Origin: Bacteroidales bacterium UBA5507
GTDB taxonomy: Bacteria > Bacteroidota > Bacteroidia > Bacteroidales > Lentimicrobiaceae
DNA: 64,000 nucleotides
Direction of reading: 5' to 3'
Assembly: GCA_002426195.1 (NCBI GenBank)
Contig: DIOT01000007.1
Span: 86,989 to 150,988 of the forward strand
Shown here: in pieces, positions 8,694-17,581 of the stretch
How positions within the stretch are numbered: position 1 is the stretch's first letter
Layout: the number at the start of each line of letters is the position of its first letter
Made by a program: the position numbers and the translations under genes
Notes under the pieces: generated by a model
Database searches by the model: none
What the model saw: the letters and a program-made list of their open reading frames with translations, nothing else
What the model was told of the DNA's origin: nothing

Positions 8694-9515
8694 TTAACTA
8701 AAATCAATCTCTTTAATGAGTTCAGTAATGATCCTGGTCATTTTAGGTTCAGCATTACCCGCTGCTTCCAGTACCATTTTATGAGTTATTTCGGCAATCT
8801 TACCCGGAACTCCAAGGTCGGTGATAATACTCACTGCAAATACAGGAATATTCATATGCCTTGCTGTTATAACTTCTGGTACTGTTGACATTCCAACTGC
8901 ATCAGCACCTAATATATGGAACATTCTATATTCAGCCGGAGTCTCAAACGTTGGTCCGGTAACACCCCCGTATACTCCCGACTTAAGTTCAATCTTCTCC
9001 CTTGCAGCAATAACCTTCACTTTCTCGATTAAATTATGGTTATATGCTTCTTTCATGTCAGGGAATCGTGGTCCAAGTTCCGAGAAATTCTTACCCAACA
9101 AAGGATTGCTACCCATTAAGTTCAGATGATCGGTAATAATCATGATATCACCAACATTGAACTCGGGATTTAAACCACCGCTGGCATTTGAAACTACTAG
9201 TAATTGGATGCCTAGAAACTTAAGTACACGGATTGGAAATGCAATATCCTGCATTGTCCATCCTTCATAGTAATGAAATCTACCCTGCATTGCAACAACC
9301 TGGCGTCCTCCAAGTTCACCAAAAATAAGCTTGCCTGCATGGCCTTCAACAGTCGACACCGGGAAATGCGGAATAGTAGAGTACTCTATCTCTTTTTCTA
9401 TTTTAATTTCTCTAATGAGTCCTCCTAATCCTGAACCCAGTATAATACCCACTTCCGGCTTTTTAGTAATGATGGATGCGATATAATCAACGCTTTCTTT
9501 TATTCTTTCTAACAT
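8694..9515 (-). CDS. Purine nucleoside phosphorylase, PNP-I family
   Basis: The 273-residue enzyme phosphorolyses purine nucleosides to the base and ribose 1-phosphate. The trimeric PNP/MTAP family is identified by LGSGLGG, the phosphate-binding GRFHYYEG loop, VSNASGGLN, GPTFETPAEYR and MSTVPEVITARH. The residue matching Asn243 of human PNP is Asp233 here (SIITDLG), the residue type found in methylthioadenosine phosphorylases, so 6-aminopurine nucleosides may be accepted as well as inosine and guanosine. The start overlaps the 3' end of lpxK by 29 bp, indicating translational coupling. Confidence 0.9.
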   Translation of the reverse strand: MLERIKESVDYIASIITKKPEVGIILGSGLGGLIREIKIEKEIEYSTIPHFPVSTVEGHAGKLIFGELGGRQVVAMQGRFHYYEGWTMQDIAFPIRVLKFLGIQLLVVSNASGGLNPEFNVGDIMIITDHLNLMGSNPLLGKNFSELGPRFPDMKEAYNHNLIEKVKVIAAREKIELKSGVYGGVTGPTFETPAEYRMFHILGADAVGMSTVPEVITARHMNIPVFAVSIITDLGVPGKIAEITHKMVLEAAGNAEPKMTRIITELIKEIDFS

Positions 9516-10554
9516 AGTTTATAATGGTTTCGTCAAACAAATTTTTATCCTTTTCATGAAATTGGATTTCCATGGGGACATAGTAAAAAGGCAACTCCTC
9601 TGCCAGTTTCAGTATTGCCGGATTCTTCAGACGCATCGCATCTTTTTCGGTTGTAATAAGCAGTTTATTGCGGGTGTAAATATCGGAATAATTGCTCTTA
9701 ATCCGCTCAATATCTTCGCTTGTGTAAATATGATGATCATTGAATCGCATTACAATTAAGTCATTACAATTTTTTCTCAACTCATACTCAAGTGGATATG
9801 GATTTGCTATCCCTGCAACCAAAAGAATCACACCTACATGGGAGTTGATATCTTTAGTCTCCTTAATATTCCATAGAGATCTGATAATGCTATACTTAAT
9901 AAATGAGAATAAAACAATCTGGTGAGCAGATGGATTAAGGTCCGATATTATTTGCTGGCGTTCAATCGGTGAAAGAACTGAAGGTGTTTTAGTAACAATT
10001 ATTAAATCGGCTCTTTTCGCATTATAAGCATGTTCTCTCAAAGTGCCGTAAGGAAGCAGATAATCGTCGCAGTATAGTTTATGATAATCAGTGAGCAATA
10101 TTGATAATCCCGGTTTAACAAACCTGTGCTGATATGCATCATCAAGAATAATTATATCGAGGTCAGGATACTTTTTCATTAATTTCACTACTCCTCGTCG
10201 ACGGTTCTCGTCTGTGCAAACTATCAGATTGTTAAATTTGTGGAAATACTGTAATGGCTCATCGCCTATTGTTCCGGAATGGTCCTCATTACCGGCAAGA
10301 ATAAATCCCCGTGTTTTTCTTCCATACCCTCTGCTTAGTGTTGCTACCAGGAAATTGTCTGATAACAGACGCACCAGATATTCAACATGCGGGGTCTTTC
10401 CGGTCCCGCCTGCAGAAAGATTTCCCACTGAAATCATAGGTATATCATACGTAACAGAACGCAATATTCCTATATCAAACATTGCATTTCTGATTCGTAT
10501 AACGAATCCATACAAGAGTGTAAATGGCAAAAGAAAAAGCCTCAGCAATTCCAT
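9487..10554 (-). CDS. lpxK: Tetraacyldisaccharide 4'-kinase LpxK
   Basis: LpxK phosphorylates the 4' position of the lipid A disaccharide at the inner membrane. The 355-residue protein has a hydrophobic N-terminal helix that anchors it (FLLPFTLLYGFVIRI), the P-loop SVGNLSAGGTGKTP (about residues 41-54), and DIIILDDAYQHRFVKPGLSILLTDY, which contains the LpxK-specific DDAYQHR signature. It heads a minus-strand run lpxK-PNP-lpxH-ppx, with overlap into PNP. The divergent Nif3 gene begins 123 bp away. Length and motifs are normal for the family. Confidence 0.95.
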   Translation of the reverse strand: MELLRLFLLPFTLLYGFVIRIRNAMFDIGILRSVTYDIPMISVGNLSAGGTGKTPHVEYLVRLLSDNFLVATLSRGYGRKTRGFILAGNEDHSGTIGDEPLQYFHKFNNLIVCTDENRRRGVVKLMKKYPDLDIIILDDAYQHRFVKPGLSILLTDYHKLYCDDYLLPYGTLREHAYNAKRADLIIVTKTPSVLSPIERQQIISDLNPSAHQIVLFSFIKYSIIRSLWNIKETKDINSHVGVILLVAGIANPYPLEYELRKNCNDLIVMRFNDHHIYTSEDIERIKSNYSDIYTRNKLLITTEKDAMRLKNPAILKLAEELPFYYVPMEIQFHEKDKNLFDETIINYVRKNKRKR

Positions 10555-10677
10555 GGCTTAAAATTAACGAATTTTCATTCCTGATTCCAAAAATTAGTAA
10601 TTTTAATGCCAACTATTTTCATATCATAATTGTTTGCACTACTTGTGATGAACTAACCAACCAGAATTAAGTTATAA

Positions 10678-11793
10678 ATGAAAGTCCCGACTATGCATAT
10701 AAAATTAAAAGAAATTATTGATTTAATTGAATCAGTTGCTCCTCTGCAAACCCAGGAGTCTTATGACAATTCGGGACTTATAGTCGGTAATACAAATGAC
10801 CAGATAACAGGAGCATTAATATCTCTCGATCTTACCGAAGAAGTCATTGAGGAAGCAATAGAGTTAAAATACAACTTAATTATCACGCATCACCCCCCTG
10901 TTTTCAAGCCACTGAAAAAGATAACCGGGGCTGATGAAACCGAAAGATGCTTAATAAAGGCTATAAAAAATGGCATAGCACTATATGCAGCCCACACAAA
11001 TCTAGACAACTCATCTCAAGGGGTCAATAACATCCTGGCAGAGAAGATTGGTATTAAGCCTTCTGGAATTTTACAGCCTATTAAAAGCGTTGTTCGCAAG
11101 CTGGTTGTATTTGTACCGGAGAGCCATCATGAAGTTGTAAGGCAAGCAATATTTGATGCGGGAGCAGGTGTCATTGGAAAATATGACTGCTGCAGTTTTA
11201 ACACCCATGGTACAGGAACATTCAGAGCAGGTAAGGGAACTAATCCTCACGTTGGAGAAATAGGTGAACTGCACTTTGAACCTGAAATACGAATTGAAAC
11301 TGTATTTCCCGCATGGATTGAAAACAAAATATTAAAAGCTGTCAATAAAGTTCATCCTTACGAAGAAATTGCATGGGATTCTTACCAGCTTACTAACGAT
11401 TATAATCTTGCTGGCTCAGGACTAATCGGAGAATTTCCCGACCCAATGTCAGAAATTGACTTATTAACTCACCTCAAACAAACTCTTAATATTCCATTCT
11501 TAAAGCATACGGAATTCCTTAATAAACCGTTAAAAAGAGTTGCTATTTGTGGGGGTTCGGGCAATTTTTTAATAAAAGATGCAATCGCCCGCAAGTGTGA
11601 TGTGTTTATTACCGGAGAGCTAAAATATCATGACTTCTTCACAGCTGATGGTAAAATACTTCTTATTGAGGCCGGGCACTATGAGACTGAACAGTTTACA
11701 AAAGAATTATTATATCAAATACTTAAACAAAAATTTACTACCTTTGCACTCCAAATTTCCAGGTTAAGTTCTAATCCTGTTAAATATTTCTAA
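10678..11793 (+). CDS. Nif3-like dinuclear metal centre protein
   Basis: The 371-residue protein belongs to the NIF3/YbgI/YqfO family, toroid-shaped cytosolic proteins with a two-metal site; some members are called GTP cyclohydrolase 1 type 2 but the biochemical role is unsettled. Metal-ligand motifs are LIITHHPPVF, AAHTNLDNSSQGVNN and near the C-terminus LIEAGHYETEQFT. The middle part (about 120-240) is the PII-like inserted domain found in longer members (KLVVFVPESHHEVVRQAIFDAGAGVIGKYDCCSF). An alternative start is the ATG at 10693. The downstream zinc-ribbon gene starts 23 bp after the stop, a pairing common in Bacteroidota. Confidence 0.93.
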   Translation: MKVPTMHIKLKEIIDLIESVAPLQTQESYDNSGLIVGNTNDQITGALISLDLTEEVIEEAIELKYNLIITHHPPVFKPLKKITGADETERCLIKAIKNGIALYAAHTNLDNSSQGVNNILAEKIGIKPSGILQPIKSVVRKLVVFVPESHHEVVRQAIFDAGAGVIGKYDCCSFNTHGTGTFRAGKGTNPHVGEIGELHFEPEIRIETVFPAWIENKILKAVNKVHPYEEIAWDSYQLTNDYNLAGSGLIGEFPDPMSEIDLLTHLKQTLNIPFLKHTEFLNKPLKRVAICGGSGNFLIKDAIARKCDVFITGELKYHDFFTADGKILLIEAGHYETEQFTKELLYQILKQKFTTFALQISRLSSNPVKYF

Positions 11794-11816
11794 TCAATCC
11801 TAAACTAAGGGATAAT

Positions 11817-12677
11817 ATGGCAAAGACGTCGAAAGAAAACAGCACTTCAAAAAATTCACCGGTCGACAATCAAGAACAGCAAGATAAAAGTTACATTTCG
11901 GCACACGTTTCTTTAACTTCTTCAGAAACTGAAGAGTCCGAAATATCAATTGAGAAAAAATTGATTGCCTTGTATAGTCTCCAACAGATTGATTCTCAGA
12001 TTGACAAAATAAGAATCATCAGAGGTGAACTTCCTTTAGAAGTTGAAGATCTGGAAGATGAGATTGTCGGACTTCAGACCCGCATTGACAATTACATCCA
12101 GGATATTGAGAACCTGGGCGTACAAGTCAAGGAAAAAGAAAATCAGATAAAAGAAAGCACACAGCATATCAAACGTTACGAAGAGCAGCAAAATAATGTT
12201 CGCAATAGTCGTGAATTTGAATCCCTTGCAAAAGAAATTGAATATCAGAACCTTGAAATTGCACTTGCTGAAAAAAGAATCAAAGAATACTCTCATAATC
12301 TTAGCCTGAAAAATGAAGAGATTGCTGCTGCTCAGAAAGTTCTTGACGAACGCCGCAACGATCTTGAAATTAAGAAAAGTGAACTTGCCGATATCGTAAA
12401 TGAAACCGAAAAGGAAGAACAGGCGCTCTTAAATAAATCAGAAGATCTTCAGCACTTTATTGAGGATAGACTTTTAACAGCTTACAAGCGAATCAGGAAA
12501 AATGCACGCAATGGCCTTGCTGTTGTTAGTGTTGAACGCGACGCTTGTGGCGGTTGTTTTAGCGCAATTCCACCACAACGTCATCTCGATATAAGAATGC
12601 ATAAAAAGATTATCGTTTGTGAATATTGTGGCCGTATCCTGGTTGATCATGGCCTTGCATCCAGCGTCAATCAATAA
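11817..12677 (+). CDS. Coiled-coil protein with C-terminal C4 zinc ribbon
   Basis: The protein has 286 residues: a low-complexity polar N-terminus (about 1-45), a long antiparallel coiled coil (about 50-220, rich in E, K, I and L with QQIDSQIDKIRIIRGELPLEVEDLEDEI), and a C-terminal zinc ribbon CGGC-x-CEYCGRILVD. It matches the CT398-like family of coiled-coil zinc-ribbon proteins, which are suspected nucleic-acid or secretion-associated factors, with no settled function. It has no signal peptide, so it is cytoplasmic. It follows the Nif3 gene by 23 bp and its 3' end overlaps the TPR gene. Confidence 0.85.
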   Translation: MAKTSKENSTSKNSPVDNQEQQDKSYISAHVSLTSSETEESEISIEKKLIALYSLQQIDSQIDKIRIIRGELPLEVEDLEDEIVGLQTRIDNYIQDIENLGVQVKEKENQIKESTQHIKRYEEQQNNVRNSREFESLAKEIEYQNLEIALAEKRIKEYSHNLSLKNEEIAAAQKVLDERRNDLEIKKSELADIVNETEKEEQALLNKSEDLQHFIEDRLLTAYKRIRKNARNGLAVVSVERDACGGCFSAIPPQRHLDIRMHKKIIVCEYCGRILVDHGLASSVNQ

Positions 12678-14172
12678 GTTTTTAAAAATATCTCTTTTAT
12701 TCATATTGGGTCTTACCCTTTATGTACCTTGTTACGCTCATTCCTTTGAGCTTACTCCCTCTTATAATGAGGCCTATCTCGAGATCCTCAGACTGCGGTT
12801 CGATAAGGCTGAAAATCTTATTCGCAATGAAAAGTTAAAAGACCCCGATAATGCTGCATATGCTTATTTTGACGGGTACATCGACTTTCTTAAGTATCTG
12901 CTTAATGAAGAAAGCACTGATTACGAACATTTGTCTTCTCTTCATCAAAGCCGGTTGAATATTCTCAATAAAGTACCGAAGGCGTCACCATGGCATTATT
13001 ATTCGCAGGGTCAGGCTAATCTTCAAAATGCAATTGCAGCAATCAAAGCAGGCAACTATTTAAAAGCTGCATCATACCTGAGACAGTCTTATAACCTTTT
13101 CCAGGAGAATGAAAGGCGTTTCCCTTCATTTCTTCCTGCCAAGGCAGGAAACGGTCTTATGCATATATTGTTCGGTTCAGTTCCAGATTCATATAGATGG
13201 ATTACCAATACTCTGGGTTTCAAGGGAGATGTTTATCATGGTATTGATCTTATTTACAAGATCCTTGAACATCCCGACCCTGATAATTCATTCCTGTATA
13301 ATGAATGCCTCTTTTTATGCTCCTTCATAACCTCCGATTTAAGTAACAATCCCGTATTCAGCCACAAACTTGCTAACCTCTTTGCAGAAAACAAGAACAG
13401 GGCTGAATTAAAAATTAATCTGCTCCTGACTTATGGTGCAGCTTCACTTTACATCAACAATGGTGAAAATGATGAAGCTTTAAAATTGCTAATAAACAGA
13501 CCCGATGGCCCGGGTTATTATAAAATTCATTATCTGGATTACCTCACAGGAACTTCATTATTGAATAAGATGAATCCATCGTGCAGATTATACCTTCTCA
13601 GGTATGTTAACTCATACAAAGGCACCTCGTATGTTAAATCAGCATATCAGAAACTAGCGTGGTCATATTTAATTGATAATGACTTGCACCACTACAATCA
13701 GTATATTTCGAGAGCATTGATTTTTGGTAACTCCCAAATGGAGAATGATAAAGAAGCTTATACCGAAGCCAAAACAGGAGTGCGACCTCACATAAACCTT
13801 CTTAAAGCACGACTTTTGTTTGATGGAGGTTATTATACCGAATCAGAAAATGCATTACATTCCATAAGTGTGAAATCATTGACATCACTTCAGAAAACAG
13901 AATATTATTACAGGTTTGCCAGAATAAAGCACAAAACAGGACAAATTGATGATGCCAGTACCTTTTATCTAAATTGTCTTCAATCGGAAGGAAATTCTTC
14001 AACATGGTTTGGTGCAAATTCACTTCTCCAGTTAGGATTAATCAGTGAGTCGCAGTTAAAGTATAATGAAGCTAAATCATATTTCAATCAATGCCTTGAC
14101 AGAGATTTCCCCATATTCAGGAATAGCATTCACCAAAAAGCAAAAGCAGGTTTAAGCCGACTTAAAGATTGA
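12649..14172 (+). CDS. Exported TPR-rich protein of unknown function
   Basis: From the ATG at 12649 the product has 507 residues and starts with a signal peptide (hydrophobic core ISLLFILGLTLYV, likely cleavage after CYA). The rest is helical with several tetratricopeptide-like repeats, for example LKAASYLRQSYNLFQENERRF, LHSISVKSLTSLQKTEYYYRFARIKHKTG and QLKYNEAKSYFNQCLDRDFP. TPR proteins mediate protein contacts; here the protein is expected in the periplasm. An earlier in-frame start at 12619 would place non-signal residues first and overlap the zinc-ribbon gene by 59 bp, so I prefer 12649 (29-bp overlap). The partner is unknown. Confidence 0.8.
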   Translation: MALHPASINKFLKISLLFILGLTLYVPCYAHSFELTPSYNEAYLEILRLRFDKAENLIRNEKLKDPDNAAYAYFDGYIDFLKYLLNEESTDYEHLSSLHQSRLNILNKVPKASPWHYYSQGQANLQNAIAAIKAGNYLKAASYLRQSYNLFQENERRFPSFLPAKAGNGLMHILFGSVPDSYRWITNTLGFKGDVYHGIDLIYKILEHPDPDNSFLYNECLFLCSFITSDLSNNPVFSHKLANLFAENKNRAELKINLLLTYGAASLYINNGENDEALKLLINRPDGPGYYKIHYLDYLTGTSLLNKMNPSCRLYLLRYVNSYKGTSYVKSAYQKLAWSYLIDNDLHHYNQYISRALIFGNSQMENDKEAYTEAKTGVRPHINLLKARLLFDGGYYTESENALHSISVKSLTSLQKTEYYYRFARIKHKTGQIDDASTFYLNCLQSEGNSSTWFGANSLLQLGLISESQLKYNEAKSYFNQCLDRDFPIFRNSIHQKAKAGLSRLKD

Positions 14173-14199
14173 GCAATGAAACAACTATCTTAAAATGCA

Positions 14200-14228
14200 G
14201 GAAGGTCATCGATAAACGACAACCTTCC
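14200..14228. terminator. Hairpin in convergent gap after the TPR gene
   Basis: A 7-bp stem (GGAAGGT / ACCTTCC) continues as a 3-bp inner stem (TCG/CGA) separated by a symmetric CA/CA internal loop. It sits between two convergent genes, but no T-run follows, so termination is uncertain. Confidence 0.35.
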
Positions 14229-14279
14229 GGGCAAAACAATCAGGTAGAGATAATCCTTTAGCTTAATTAGTTATTAGTT

Positions 14280-15722
14280 TTAAAACCGAAAACCGAGTGT
14301 TAACAAGAACATACTGTTAGTTATCTGTGTATCTGCTACCGGAGGATCTGCATTAAATGGAGTACTATATAAATGGTATTCATCATCCATATCATTCATT
14401 GCCCAGGTTAAATCAGCAAACACTCTGCTGCCTCTTACACCTAATCCTGCTGAGTACGTATTCATTACAGAGTTTGTTCCTTCCTTATAAGGATTAGCTG
14501 AGATAGCATATCCACCTCTCAAACTTAATAGCCCCAGTCGCCATTCAGCTCCAAACCTTAGATTGTGAGCCACGTTATAACTTTCTCTAATAGCATCATT
14601 CTCACCTTCAAAGTCATAGTCATCAGCTCTCAGACGTGCATTTGAGTAATTGAGATACTGATAGTCAGCACTTATAAGTCCTGATTTACCAAGAATAATA
14701 CCAACGCCAGCCATAGCTTTGAAAGGAGTGTTCAATTCATAATCATAATAACCGGTAGCTGAAGCTCTTTTTGATGAAGCTGTATCAAACCTCGAACGGA
14801 ATGAAGTTGAGAAATCGTCTGACATTGAATAGAAGGTTGGAGTCTCAATTGCACCTCCTAATCTGATAAAATCTGTAGGTCTTACAATTATACCAACCTT
14901 AAGATTAATACCTGTGCCTGAAGTTTCCAACTCATCAATCCTGGTAAATGAGTCAAAGTAATCACTACGGTTTTCAGTATCGGTTTCAGTATAGATTGAA
15001 GTTTCTTTATAACTGATATACGGCACGCCAAGTGTTGCGCCAAGATAAACCTGGTCGTTATAGTTTGCACCAAATGAGAACACCATTTCATTAATAGCTC
15101 CACTACTTTCTATTGATTTTCTTTGCATTACTCCACCATTTGGCATATCAATGTAATATACACCATTTGCATCATTCCACATTAATTCGGTGTCATAAGC
15201 CAAACCTGCACCAAAATTATCGAGGTCATCCAGTGCTACACCTTGTGAAGCATCCACAATAGGAGTTAAATAACTTGAAGTCTCATTAAAACCGGAAATC
15301 AGAACCCTGTTATGAAAATTGGCCATGCGATTCATTCCAAAGCCAAACTGAACTTTCTTCCATTGACTTGAAGGATTGCGCATAGTTAAATCCTGAATCA
15401 AAACAATTCCGATATTTCCTAAATTAAAATTATACTTCTCATCTTCTCTTATATCACCCATGTATCTTGATTCTGACGAACCGACATACAATGAAGGAGT
15501 AATTGAAAACTCTGATCGGGTATAAAGACCGATTCCGGCAGGATTGCTACTTAAGGAACTAAAATCTGCGCCCAATGCTCCAAACGCTCCGCCCATTGCT
15601 GTAAACCTGGCAGTACCGGTTGGTGATAACCTTGAATATCTAAGTGCATCGATTTCGTTCTGAGAGTATACTGCTGTTATAGCAGTCAGTAAACAGATGA
15701 CTAATACGAGTGATTTTTTCAT
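14280..15722 (-). CDS. FadL/OmpP1-like outer-membrane beta-barrel protein
   Basis: The 480-residue protein has a signal peptide (cleavage after AVYS) and then an alternating beta-strand pattern ending in an aromatic residue (LLTLGFRF), the mark of an outer-membrane barrel. The segment ARFTAMGGAFGALGADFSSLSSNPAGIGLY matches the N-terminal hatch region of FadL-like porins and related Bacteroidota transport proteins (MGGAfgAlGaDfSsLssNPAGi). FadL proteins carry hydrophobic compounds across the outer membrane; the substrate here is not readable. It follows the low-complexity lipoprotein gene by 22 bp on the same strand, so the two are probably one operon. Confidence 0.85.
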   Translation of the reverse strand: MKKSLVLVICLLTAITAVYSQNEIDALRYSRLSPTGTARFTAMGGAFGALGADFSSLSSNPAGIGLYTRSEFSITPSLYVGSSESRYMGDIREDEKYNFNLGNIGIVLIQDLTMRNPSSQWKKVQFGFGMNRMANFHNRVLISGFNETSSYLTPIVDASQGVALDDLDNFGAGLAYDTELMWNDANGVYYIDMPNGGVMQRKSIESSGAINEMVFSFGANYNDQVYLGATLGVPYISYKETSIYTETDTENRSDYFDSFTRIDELETSGTGINLKVGIIVRPTDFIRLGGAIETPTFYSMSDDFSTSFRSRFDTASSKRASATGYYDYELNTPFKAMAGVGIILGKSGLISADYQYLNYSNARLRADDYDFEGENDAIRESYNVAHNLRFGAEWRLGLLSLRGGYAISANPYKEGTNSVMNTYSAGLGVRGSRVFADLTWAMNDMDDEYHLYSTPFNADPPVADTQITNSMFLLTLGFRF

Positions 15723-15744
15723 GATGAGTTATTATTAAGAGTTC

Positions 15745-17433
15745 TTATCTGCTGCGACCATTTGATGATCTTGAACTTCCCGATGAAGAGGATGATGACG
15801 AAGATCTTGGGCTTGAATAACTGCTACCTGATGAAGATCCGGAAGGACTGTAACTCCTTCCTGAAGATGATGAAGAAGGTGGCGAATATGACCTTGAAGG
15901 TGTTGAAGTGGCAGGTCTTGAATAACTTCCCTGACCCCTTGAAGGTGCTGTTCTTGAAACACTTCTGTTAGGTGATGATGAAGGAACTGACACACTTCTC
16001 TGAGTGTTGGAAGAGGGAGCAGTTACACTTCTTTGAGTGTTTGAATGATTAGTATTAGCCGGTCTTGCACTCTCTGTTCTTGCACTTTCTCTTATGTTTC
16101 TGTAACGAGGACTTGTGTACTCGTTACTTGACTTTGGCTTATTATAACCGGGTGCACTATACGACTGTGGTATTCTGGCTTCTTTTGATGGAGCATTCTG
16201 ATCATCAGGAACGTTATACCGCATAACCTGTGGTCCTCTTGAATTGCCCGATCTTGGAGATTGTTCACGTTGAGGAGTTGAATATCTGTTTTCATCAGAA
16301 CTTCTCACCGGTGAAGAACTTCTTGTATTCACGGGAGCCTGAATCCTGTTGTTTTGAGCATCCTGAGATCTTTGATTAATCCTGTCGGAACTTGTTGACC
16401 TTGAAGAGTTTGTTGAAGGGACTGTAATCCTGTTGTTACCAGGCTGTTCAGTCCTTACACTACGGGCGTTTCCTGTAGATCTCGGTGAAGACATAGCATC
16501 TCTTGAATCAGATCTTGTGTTCTTAATATCGGAGTTAGCAGGTGTGACAGCACCTGATGAACGGGAATTGGAAGTTCTTCCGTTTCCAGTTGATACATTA
16601 TCGAGCCTTCCACTCTTCAGCGCAGCTTCATATCTTTCGCCGAAGGATGTACCATTTGAACCGGAAAGGCTTGAGCTACGTCCATTACCTGATCTTCCAC
16701 CACCGGCAGCTGAGCCTCTGTGTCCGTAGTAGTTGGAGTTGTAGTCCTTACTATTGTAATAGTATGCATATGGGCTGTAGCCATAATATCCGTCGTAGAA
16801 TCCATTATAATATCCATGATTGTAACCTGACCAGTACCCTCCATAACTATATGGCGAGTAGCCATAGTAAGGATAATCCCAGAAAGGATCCCAGGGATAT
16901 CCATAGGAGAATCTCCATGAGAACCCTGAATATGGATACCACCAGTTATAACCCATGTAAATACTGGTTCCCCAGCTATAAGGGTTGTAGTCATACCAGT
17001 ATCTGTTGGTGTAATATGGAGAATAGTAACTATTAAAATAGTAATCACTATGGAATCTCTTTAGACGTGCGGCATACGCATAATCATAATAATCATCGGA
17101 GTTGTAGTAATTGTTAGTTACATAGGTGTTACCATTTTCATCGGTATATGGCTGAGCGGAATAGTCTCCCTCTTCAGTGTATTCTCCATAATATGCCGAA
17201 TCCTGATAGTAGTATTCACCTTCAGCCTGGTATTGCTCATCGGCTTGTGCCTGTGATTCCTGAGGCATATCCATTGGCTGATTGTTAGTAGTTTTAGGTG
17301 TAGCTATAACCGTTGCAGGTGCGTCTTTAGGTGAATAATAGACGTCATCGCCATAACCCTGTGCCTGATACTGAGTAGTACAGGAAACAAATGTTATTGC
17401 CATGGCTGCAAGTAAAGTGATTAAGGTTTTCAT
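15745..17433 (-). CDS. Low-complexity lipoprotein: Tyr-rich half and Ser/Arg-rich half
   Basis: The 562-residue product starts with a lipoprotein signal peptide (lipobox FVSC, Cys18) and a strong ribosome-binding sequence (AGGGAGG) 11 nt before the ATG. Residues about 20-110 are acidic and Gln/Asp/Glu-rich; residues about 100-235 are extremely rich in Tyr, Gly, Trp, Asn and Ser (for example WSGYNHGYYNGFYDGYYGYS); residues about 240-562 are Ser/Arg/Pro/Asn-rich and almost lack hydrophobic residues, ending in a run of Ser before RSSNGRSR. No known domain is visible. It is expected on the outer membrane and is the upstream partner of the FadL-like gene. The composition suggests a disordered, sticky or matrix-forming protein; this is inference. 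Confidence 0.75.
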   Translation of the reverse strand: MKTLITLLAAMAITFVSCTTQYQAQGYGDDVYYSPKDAPATVIATPKTTNNQPMDMPQESQAQADEQYQAEGEYYYQDSAYYGEYTEEGDYSAQPYTDENGNTYVTNNYYNSDDYYDYAYAARLKRFHSDYYFNSYYSPYYTNRYWYDYNPYSWGTSIYMGYNWWYPYSGFSWRFSYGYPWDPFWDYPYYGYSPYSYGGYWSGYNHGYYNGFYDGYYGYSPYAYYYNSKDYNSNYYGHRGSAAGGGRSGNGRSSSLSGSNGTSFGERYEAALKSGRLDNVSTGNGRTSNSRSSGAVTPANSDIKNTRSDSRDAMSSPRSTGNARSVRTEQPGNNRITVPSTNSSRSTSSDRINQRSQDAQNNRIQAPVNTRSSSPVRSSDENRYSTPQREQSPRSGNSRGPQVMRYNVPDDQNAPSKEARIPQSYSAPGYNKPKSSNEYTSPRYRNIRESARTESARPANTNHSNTQRSVTAPSSNTQRSVSVPSSSPNRSVSRTAPSRGQGSYSRPATSTPSRSYSPPSSSSSGRSYSPSGSSSGSSYSSPRSSSSSSSSGSSRSSNGRSR

Positions 17434-17501
17434 TTTAAGGTCCTCCCTTGATTATGCGTATAGTGTTGAATATGTTTGTGTCTTTAAGTTGCTAAAATTA
17501 T

Positions 17502-17509
17502 TAATTTTG
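17502..17509 (+). promoter_or_regulatory. Predicted -7 element of proS
   Basis: TAATTTTG is an 8/8 match to TAnnTTTG, 72 bp before the proS start. The expected transcript would begin near 17516, immediately before a small hairpin (TTCCGA / TCGGAA, 17518-17535). Confidence 0.5.
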
Positions 17510-17581
17510 CAATCCATTTCCGACTTTTTTCGGAATTATTTGCTACATTGAATATCACAAATACTATACCACAACAGCATT

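Noticed and set aside
15735..17048. Several open frames of 67-159 codons on both strands inside the low-complexity lipoprotein gene
   Set aside because: They are repetitive His/Thr/Ile- or Arg/Leu-rich shadows caused by the biased codons of the Tyr- and Ser-rich gene; none has a signal, domain or ribosome-binding site.
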